DNA from: JBHIET01 sp046760785
GTDB lineage: Bacteria > Chloroflexota > Anaerolineae > B4-G1
NCBI GenBank assembly: GCA_046760785.1
Contig: JBHIET010000087.1
Span: forward strand, 1-13,408
Reading direction: 5' to 3'
Length of the DNA stretch: 13,408 nucleotides
The notes below the pieces were generated by a model. It searched no databases. It was not told the origin of the DNA and worked only from the letters and a program-made list of their open reading frames with translations. Each line of letters opens with the position of its first letter. The first letter of the stretch is position 1. Shown here piece after piece: positions 8,420-13,408 of the stretch. The position numbers and the translations under genes were made by a program.

Positions 8420-9453
8420 ACTCGCGCACTCTCTCGATAATCCTGCAACTGGTAGCGGATCAGCGCCACGTCCTCCGGCTCCGGCGGGAAGGCATAGTTG
8501 CGGATGGGGCGGCCGGGCCGCTCGTTGCCAAAGGGCCGGTTGCAGGCCACCTTGCCATCGGGACCGGGGCAGCCGGAGGTCATGAACGGCTCCCCGTATT
8601 GGATCAGCTCGTCGGTCGGAACGCCGAAATCCACCACCTGGCCCGCGTCGTTGAACGTCATCTGCTCGTAGCGCCCGTACTCTTGGTTGATGATGTAGCG
8701 GGCCAGTTGCACCCGCCGGTAGTGGCCGTAGGTGGGCTGGGGATGGTTCTCCATCGGCGACCCGGCTTCGGGGAAGAAGGAAAAGAGGTGCGTGTGCGCG
8801 CCTATGTCCTGCGCCCGCTGGATAGTCGCTATCATCTCTTGTTCCGTCTCGCCCAGGCCGACGATGAGATGCACGCCCGCCTGGTAGCGCCCCATAATAC
8901 GGACCGCTTCCTCCAGCGCGGCCCAGTAGTGTTCCCAGCGGTGCGGTCCGCCGATTCTTCTGCCCCGGTAGCGGTCAAAGATCTCCGGCGTGGCGGCATC
9001 TATGGCGACGGTGATTATATCAGCTCCGGCGGCTTTGATTTCCTCCAGGCGGGATAGATCGCGGATGAGGGTGGGGGCGATGAGGGCCGAGATGGGGCGG
9101 TCGGATGCGGTGTGGAAGCGGCGGATGATGGTGTTCATATCGTCGAAAGCGCGCTTGTGGGTGATCATCCCCACGCAGACGCGGCGCAGCCGGTGTCCGT
9201 TCTGGTTCAGGTGGGCGATGATCTCATCCACGGGGTAGGTGGGCCAGTCCACGCGGATGAAGGTGCGCTTTTCCGGCTCTATCTGCCGCTGGCGGCTGAG
9301 GCCGCAGAACCCGCAGCGGCCCGCGCAGCCTTCGGGATAGGTCAGCAGCAGGTTTAGCCCCGTCGTGTAGGAATCGCGGCGGAAGGCGGCCCGCTTGTAA
9401 CCCAGGGACATTGCCGCCGCCAGGCTGGTTTGGACGTGTTCTGGACTCGACAT
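8416..9453 (-). CDS. lipS1: Radical SAM protein, LipS1-like half of a split lipoyl synthase
   Basis: A 345-residue radical SAM enzyme with a long pre-motif segment (SLGYKRAAF...LNLLLTYPEG) leading to CX3CX2C at Cys43, Cys47 and Cys50. The barrel continues with ALIAPTLI (123-130), ITVAIDAATPEIFDRYRG (147-164) and GVHLIVGLGETEQE (193-206). The C-terminal block TSGCPGPDGKVACNRPF (292-308) adds Cys295 and Cys304, candidate ligands for a second Fe-S cluster acting as sulfur donor. Start ATG 9453 has GAGG 6 bases upstream and a good promoter at 9536-9508. Its domain type differs from the other radical SAM gene (5041-6018), as expected for the LipS1/LipS2 pair that together replaces LipA, known from Thermococcus kodakarensis and sulfur-oxidising bacteria. 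The pathway call rests mainly on the neighbouring ligase and LipT-like genes; the numbering of the two subunits is tentative. The stop overlaps the methyltransferase ATG. Confidence 0.68.
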   Translation of the reverse strand: MSSPEHVQTSLAAAMSLGYKRAAFRRDSYTTGLNLLLTYPEGCAGRCGFCGLSRQRQIEPEKRTFIRVDWPTYPVDEIIAHLNQNGHRLRRVCVGMITHKRAFDDMNTIIRRFHTASDRPISALIAPTLIRDLSRLEEIKAAGADIITVAIDAATPEIFDRYRGRRIGGPHRWEHYWAALEEAVRIMGRYQAGVHLIVGLGETEQEMIATIQRAQDIGAHTHLFSFFPEAGSPMENHPQPTYGHYRRVQLARYIINQEYGRYEQMTFNDAGQVVDFGVPTDELIQYGEPFMTSGCPGPDGKVACNRPFGNERPGRPIRNYAFPPEPEDVALIRYQLQDYRESARV

Positions 9454-9507
9454 ACTTTCCTCTGTTTTACTCGTGTAATTCGTGATTTGCTCGTTGGAGC
9501 GCAGGGG

Positions 9508-9536
9508 ATTGTATCATTGCTGGGGAGTTCGTGCAA
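9508..9536 (-). promoter_or_regulatory. Promoter before the LipS1-like gene
   Basis: On the - strand, TTGCAC (9536-9531), a 17-base spacer and TACAAT (9513-9508) preceded by TGA form a good extended -10 promoter. The start site would be near 9501, about 48 bases before the ATG. It lies wholly in the 96-base gap after lipT. It could therefore drive lipS1, the restriction-modification genes and lipS2 separately from the ligases. The arms TGATTTGC (9483-9490) and GCAAATCA (9533-9540) form an inverted repeat around it, possibly an operator. Confidence 0.6.
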
Positions 9537-9549
9537 ATCAAGCCGCCGA

Positions 9550-10611
9550 TCACGCCTCCCGCCTCCCGTACCCCTTGAACGCCACCCACGTCTCGCGCAC
9601 GGCTGCGCTCAGTTTCGCCGGGTCGTCGCTCCAACGAGAGTCCAGCGCGCGCCGTTTGGTCAGCGCGTGGCGCAGCGGGCCTCCCATAAAGGACGCCCAT
9701 TCCCGCTCGTACTCGTCCAGTGCCGTGAGGTCACCGCTTTTGACCGCCTGGGCAGCCGCCGCCCCCGCCAGCGTCCCGCCGACGACGGCGGCGAAAATCC
9801 CCGCTCCTGTCACGGGATGGGTGTGCCCGGCGGCGTCTCCGACCAGCAGCACGTTCCCCACGCGCAGACGGGCGACCGTGCCGCCGGCGGGGACCGGCCC
9901 CCCGCTGCGGCCCACGACCGCGCCGGGCCGAATCTCCAATCGCGCCAACAGGCGCTCCAACGCCTGGCGCGGATCGCCTCCCAGCGCGCGGTTGACCCCC
10001 ACGCCGACGTTGGCTGTCTCCCCCTTGGGGAAGAGCCAGCCGTAGCCGCCTCTGTAGACGGGGTCAAAGTAGACGGCGGTGAAATCGCGCGGTGTGGGCA
10101 GCACGGCCTCCACTTGCAGCGCGTCGAGCAGCTCCGCGTTGACCTGCCCAACCCAGCTCCCCACGGTCGAGCGGGGGCCGTCGGCGCCGACGATGACGCG
10201 GCACTCGATCTCGGTGGTCCGCCCGCCGCGCCGGACGAGCACACCCCGTTCGGTGCGCCCCACCGCCCGTGCCCCGACCCACACCTCGGCTCCGGCGCGG
10301 TGCGCCCCGACCGCCAGCGATTTGTCGAAGGCGGCCCGGTCGAGGATGTAGCCGGCGGCGGGAGTCTCGACCGTCTCGCCGTCGGGCAGGTAGGTGCACA
10401 GGGTGCGGATGCGCGCTCGCGTGCAGTGGGCGGGCAGGGGAGCGTAGCTCACGATCTGGGCCGGGACGTACTCAGCGCACTGCACCGGCAATCCGACGAT
10501 GGGTCGTTTTTCGACCAGCAGCACGCGCAGTCCCGCCTCAGCAGCGACGCGGGCAGCCGTGCTCCCCCCTGGTCCCGCCCCCACGACGAGCACATCTACC
10601 CGCTCAGTCAT
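9550..10611 (-). CDS. lipT: FAD-dependent oxidoreductase, geranylgeranyl-reductase-like (LipT-like)
   Basis: A 353-residue flavoprotein. The Rossmann fold opens with VDVLVVGAGPGGSTAA (5-20) and EKR at 34-36, which binds the ADP part of FAD. VQCAEYVP (43-50) matches the cysteine-bearing motif of geranylgeranyl-reductase relatives. GADGPRSTV (142-150), GGYGWLFPKG (188-197) and GDAAGHTHPVTGAGI (258-272) complete the family signature. There is no signal peptide or membrane helix. In the sLpl(AB)-LipS1-LipS2 clusters a flavoprotein of exactly this type, LipT, accompanies the genes and has been proposed to supply electrons for radical SAM chemistry. Here it sits between ligase and LipS1-like genes, which supports that role. 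It starts inside the preceding ligase-DUF116 gene with an 8-base overlap (10604-10611), implying coupled translation. By sequence alone it could be a prenyl reductase for archaeal-type or quinone lipids; context argues against that. Confidence 0.72.
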   Translation of the reverse strand: MTERVDVLVVGAGPGGSTAARVAAEAGLRVLLVEKRPIVGLPVQCAEYVPAQIVSYAPLPAHCTRARIRTLCTYLPDGETVETPAAGYILDRAAFDKSLAVGAHRAGAEVWVGARAVGRTERGVLVRRGGRTTEIECRVIVGADGPRSTVGSWVGQVNAELLDALQVEAVLPTPRDFTAVYFDPVYRGGYGWLFPKGETANVGVGVNRALGGDPRQALERLLARLEIRPGAVVGRSGGPVPAGGTVARLRVGNVLLVGDAAGHTHPVTGAGIFAAVVGGTLAGAAAAQAVKSGDLTALDEYEREWASFMGGPLRHALTKRRALDSRWSDDPAKLSAAVRETWVAFKGYGRREA

Positions 10612-12205
10612 CTTTTGCCCCTACACACCTCCGCACCACCCGCTCCAACAAATCCATCTTGAGATAGGTCTGGTTTTCAAACTGCCCGGCGTAGGCGTCC
10701 TCCTCTTGCCCCAGGTCGTAGCAGGTAGAGCTATCCACGTCTATCAAAATACCGGGCAACCCGATGCGCTCGAAATCGTCCTTGTGCTTGGCGTAGAACG
10801 GCTCGCAACAACTGCCGATGAAGGCCGTCGCTTTCTCCTGCTTCAACCGCTCCAGTGTCTCTTCCAAATCCTCGTAACTCTGGATCGAGATGGGGGCGAA
10901 CCCGTACTCCTCGGCCAGGTGGAAACCGTCGCCGATGCCGCACGCGCCGCACTCGGCGCAGCCGTGCTGGAAGCGATATTCGCAAGTGGGCAGCTTGGCG
11001 CAGTAGGGGAGCAGCAGTGCGGGAGGAGAAACCAGGTTTTTTCCCAAAAACCTGGTTTCTATGATCTCGGACAGCGGCTCGACGACGGAAAAGACGTAAT
11101 TCACCTCGTCCGGGTGGATGCCGTATCGGGTGTAGACGGTCTTTTCCAGCGCCTCGCTCAGGGTGCGTACCACGTCGCCGGCGCTGACGCCGGGCATCTC
11201 GACCTCCTCGGTAGCAAAGAACTCGTCGACGACGCGGCGCACCTCCTCTATGTCGGTTGGGACGCCCTTGAGCCGCGCTTCCAGGTCGAGGATGGCCCGC
11301 CGGGGGTAGGCGAAAAAGTCGCCGGTGATGAACGCCTCCCGGATGCGGCGTGAGCGACTGTTGATCAGCAGCGAGACCCGGATCAGCCCGCCGGGACTTT
11401 TGTAGAGCGCCCGCAGCACGCTCCGCTGCTCCAACGGGCGGCGCGTGCCGTAGACCCACTCGTCCGATTGGAAGTAAGGCAGCCGTTGGGCCAGCAGTTC
11501 CTCCTCCAATGCGGTCAGTCCACCCGGCTCGAACTGCGCCCCCAGCGCCTCGGCGAATCCCTCCGCCAGCGCGGCCTTGATCTGCGCCAGCGGCGGCACC
11601 GCGTCCAGTTCCCAGGCCAGACAAGTGACCCGCTCCCGCACCGAATCTATCTCCTTGTCCTCCAACTTTTCGGTCGGGATGCGCAGCGCCCGCAGCATCG
11701 TGTCCACGTCGAAATCCACCAGCAGCGTGCCCTGGAAGAGGAACGCGCCGTCGCTGCTCGTCCCGCCCGTGCCGGAGATTTTGCGTCCCTCCACCTCGAT
11801 ATCGTTCTTGGGACGGTAATCGGCCTGCACACCCAGCTTCTCCAGCCCGCGGATGGCCCCCTGGCACAGCATCTCGTAGAGCTGTTCGACTCCGACGGCG
11901 AAGCGAGGGTCGTCTTGAGAGGCGTAGATTTCCCAGCCCAACTCGCGCTCTCCCCAAAAGAGACCCCCGCCACCGGTCAGCCTCCGGTTGATGTCAAAGC
12001 CGCGTTCGTGGCAGTAGGAGACCCTGATCTCCTGCTCCACTGCCTGGTGATACCCGACGAGCGTGCAGGCGGGGGCGAACTGCAAAAAGCGGAGTGTGTT
12101 CGGGACCGCGTTCTGGCTACGGGCGGTCATCACGACCTCGTCCAGGGCCATATTCTCCGCCGCCGGGCGCGGGCCGGTGTCCAGGAGTCGCCAGGTCGTC
12201 GTCAT
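10604..12205 (-). CDS. Lipoate-protein ligase-like protein fused to a C-terminal DUF116 domain
   Basis: A 533-residue fusion. Residues 1-240 are a biotinyl/lipoyl ligase catalytic domain with RRLTGGGGLFWG (74-85) and KNDIEVEGRKISGTGG (133-148), in which Lys142 is the expected lipoate-binding lysine. Residues 255-350 are the LplB-like accessory domain (YKSPGGLIRVSLL, TGDFFAYPRRAILDLE). Residues 395-525 match DUF116: a cysteine cluster Cys402, Cys408, Cys416, Cys419, Cys422, then GSCCEP (465-469) and DVDSSTCYDLG (489-499), which could bind a metal or Fe-S cluster. The ligase half should adenylate octanoate or lipoate and load it onto a lipoyl domain. The DUF116 function is unknown; a redox or sulfur-supply role next to LipS1/LipS2 is inference. 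The gene begins one base after the upstream ligase stop (TGA-A-ATG). A perfect palindrome (11027-11060) encodes residues 382-393, exactly at the junction before DUF116. Confidence 0.85.
   Translation of the reverse strand: MTTTWRLLDTGPRPAAENMALDEVVMTARSQNAVPNTLRFLQFAPACTLVGYHQAVEQEIRVSYCHERGFDINRRLTGGGGLFWGERELGWEIYASQDDPRFAVGVEQLYEMLCQGAIRGLEKLGVQADYRPKNDIEVEGRKISGTGGTSSDGAFLFQGTLLVDFDVDTMLRALRIPTEKLEDKEIDSVRERVTCLAWELDAVPPLAQIKAALAEGFAEALGAQFEPGGLTALEEELLAQRLPYFQSDEWVYGTRRPLEQRSVLRALYKSPGGLIRVSLLINSRSRRIREAFITGDFFAYPRRAILDLEARLKGVPTDIEEVRRVVDEFFATEEVEMPGVSAGDVVRTLSEALEKTVYTRYGIHPDEVNYVFSVVEPLSEIIETRFLGKNLVSPPALLLPYCAKLPTCEYRFQHGCAECGACGIGDGFHLAEEYGFAPISIQSYEDLEETLERLKQEKATAFIGSCCEPFYAKHKDDFERIGLPGILIDVDSSTCYDLGQEEDAYAGQFENQTYLKMDLLERVVRRCVGAKDD
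11027..11060. repeat. Perfect 15-base inverted repeat inside the ligase-DUF116 coding sequence
   Basis: AGAAACCAGGTTTTT (11027-11041) and its exact reverse complement (11046-11060) flank a TCCC loop. It resembles the dispersed 'AAACCAGGTTTT' palindromes of Chloroflexota intergenic regions, recalled and not searched. Here it is read through in frame as residues 382-393 of the host protein. It is AT-rich amid very GC-rich codons, which supports insertion. On the coding strand the second arm is not followed by a T-run, so it is not an obvious terminator. Confidence 0.75.
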
Positions 12206-12206
12206 T

Positions 12207-13244
12207 TCAGCCGAGTACTCGCGCCAGATCTGCCGGCGTGACGCCGGGGCTTTCGATGTCGCGTTCGGCGTAAAAGCGGGCGATGAATTGCTCTGCCTCG
12301 TCCAGGCGCACGTTCACCAGCGCGGTCTCCAGGTCCGTCAGCCGCTCCGCCGGGTAGAAGAAGAAATCGCCGGAAAGCTCCGCGTGACGGATGATTCCCT
12401 CCTCAACCTGGACGGTGGCGCGGATCAGACCGCCGGGTGCTTTGTGCATCTTGTGCCTGACCTCGACCCCGTCGCGGACTTTGACCTTCCGCCCGCCGCG
12501 CTCTGGCCTGGCTTTGAGCAGCCACTCGTCGCTGAGGAATTGGGAAGCCAACTCGTCTGCTTTGGCTCGCCACGCCTCATCCACCTCGCGTTCCTCCTCC
12601 AGCGGCCCCAACAGTTCGGCGAACTTGTCCGCCATCAGCGTCCACAGTTCGTCGGTCGGCGGCACGTCCTCGCTCTCCCGCTTGATGTTCGAAAGGTTCT
12701 CGTAAATCGTCTTGTAGACCTTGTCGCGAAACTTCTCGTCGGGCACCTTGAGCACGCGGGCCATCATCTTGTAGTCAAAGTCCACGATCAGGTTGCCCAC
12801 GAAAATGATGTGGTCCTCGATTTCGGCCACGCCAGTGCCGGAGACCTTGCGGTTGTGGGCGATGATATCGTTGACCGGCTTGTACTCGGCGGGGATGCCC
12901 AGTGCCCGGTAGGCCTCGATGGGCGGCTGGAGAAACTTGCGGTAAAAGGCCTCCTTGCCGGCCGGAACCAGCGGGTTGTCTTTATGGATGACGAGCTGCC
13001 AGAAAAGCTGTGCTCCGTCCAGGTAGACCGCGCCGCCGCCGACCTCCCGCCGGAAGATGGGGATGTCGTGCTCCCGGCAGTAAGCTACGTCTACTTCTTG
13101 CTCCACGTTCTGATGGTAGCCAGTGCAGACGTAGGGAGAGCCAGGGGAGAGCAGGATCAATCCCTCGCGGCCCAGGCGGGGCAGGGCGTGGTAGAGCAAT
13201 TGGGAATCTTGCCAGGATACGGTCCCGAGGCGGTAGAGTTTCAT
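12207..13244 (-). CDS. lplA: Lipoate-protein ligase, sLpl(AB)/LplA type
   Basis: A 345-residue cytosolic ligase that activates lipoate or octanoate as the adenylate and attaches it to the lysine of a lipoyl domain. The catalytic domain (1-240) has RREVGGGAVYLDG (65-77), the NDI signature (125-127) and NRKVSGTG with Lys133, the expected lipoate-contacting lysine. The C-terminal LplB-like accessory domain (about 255-340) shows HKAPGGLIRATV, SGDFFFYPAERLTDLE and the closing GVTPADLARVLG. The presence of both parts in one chain fits sLpl(AB). AAGGAG lies 11 bases before the ATG, slightly long. The gene is followed after one base by a second ligase fused to DUF116, so the two are surely co-translated. 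They share the motif plan but diverge strongly. They may load different acyl groups or acceptors, or work as a pair. No lipoyl acceptor protein is encoded in the window. Confidence 0.88.
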   Translation of the reverse strand: MKLYRLGTVSWQDSQLLYHALPRLGREGLILLSPGSPYVCTGYHQNVEQEVDVAYCREHDIPIFRREVGGGAVYLDGAQLFWQLVIHKDNPLVPAGKEAFYRKFLQPPIEAYRALGIPAEYKPVNDIIAHNRKVSGTGVAEIEDHIIFVGNLIVDFDYKMMARVLKVPDEKFRDKVYKTIYENLSNIKRESEDVPPTDELWTLMADKFAELLGPLEEEREVDEAWRAKADELASQFLSDEWLLKARPERGGRKVKVRDGVEVRHKMHKAPGGLIRATVQVEEGIIRHAELSGDFFFYPAERLTDLETALVNVRLDEAEQFIARFYAERDIESPGVTPADLARVLG

Positions 13245-13310
13245 TGGCTTCTGTTCTCCTTATTGGTCAGGTTGTTGCATGGTAACTGTTCAGCCTGGAC
13301 GCAGTATTGG

Positions 13311-13408
13311 GCGAGCGAGCGCTGGTTGAGTAGCTGCGACCAGAGGGAGCAGTATATCGAAACCAAGCGAGCGGCTCAGCATAGGCTGCTTGGTCTCGGT
13401 ACGCTTCG
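13311..13408. repeat. Dispersed-type inverted repeats at the right edge
   Basis: GGTTGAGTAGC (13324-13334) and GTATATCGAAACC (13352-13364) match the two ends of a repeat pattern, 'GGTTGAGTAGC...GTATCGAAACC', that I recall as widely dispersed in high-GC bacteria. A second, inverted partial copy begins with TTGGTCTCGGTACGCTTCG (13390-13408) and is cut by the window edge. ACCAAGC (13362-13368) and GCTTGGT (13387-13393) pair around GC-rich sequence. CTGGT (13322-13326) and ACCAG (13339-13343) form a smaller hairpin. No promoter for the lipoate genes is clear between this block and the ATG at 13244. Confidence 0.5.

Noticed and set aside
9430..10662. 410-codon open frame on the + strand opposite lipT
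   Set aside because: Antisense to a flavoprotein with clear FAD motifs; composition is typical of a shadow frame.

Overview
The window is GC-rich bacterial chromosome, with most codons ending in G or C. Its style suggests a Chloroflexota (Anaerolineae-like) genome: dispersed palindromic elements of the 'GTAGGGGC...GCCCCTAC' kind, a Uma2-family gene, and a lipoate ligase fused to a DUF116 domain. That placement is inference; no rRNA, tRNA or marker gene is present to prove it.

Layout. The left end (1-876, + strand) holds one Uma2/DUF820 gene with a recognisable promoter and ribosome binding site, broken by a one-base frameshift. Everything from 917 to 13244 is on the - strand. In order of transcription, right to left, it reads: lipoate-protein ligase of the sLpl(AB)/LplA type (13244-12207); a second ligase fused to a C-terminal DUF116 cysteine domain (12205-10604); a LipT-like FAD oxidoreductase (10611-9550); a LipS1-like radical SAM enzyme (9453-8416); a DNA methyltransferase (8419-7235); a probable CfrBI-type restriction endonuclease (7130-6015); a LipS2-like radical SAM enzyme (6018-5041); canonical GlmS (4923-3079); and a divergent GlmS paralogue (2707-917). 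Intergenic DNA contains several palindromic repeats, a terminator-like hairpin just before the GlmS paralogue, and a good sigma70-type promoter between lipT and lipS1.

How the genes fit together. Two LplA-like ligases, a LipT-like flavoprotein and two different radical SAM enzymes match the gene set of the alternative lipoate assembly route. In that route sLpl(AB) loads octanoate or lipoate onto a lipoyl domain, and the LipS1/LipS2 pair inserts the two sulfurs in place of LipA. No lipoyl acceptor (GcvH, E2 or LbpA) lies in the window. The most distinctive points are the second ligase carrying a DUF116 domain, and a complete restriction-modification cassette sitting exactly between lipS1 and lipS2. 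The cassette is joined on both sides by 4-base stop/start overlaps (ATGA and GTGA) and contains a small transposon-like palindromic element. The two GlmS genes downstream make glucosamine-6-phosphate (canonical copy) or a related amino sugar (paralogue); their link to lipoate is only positional.
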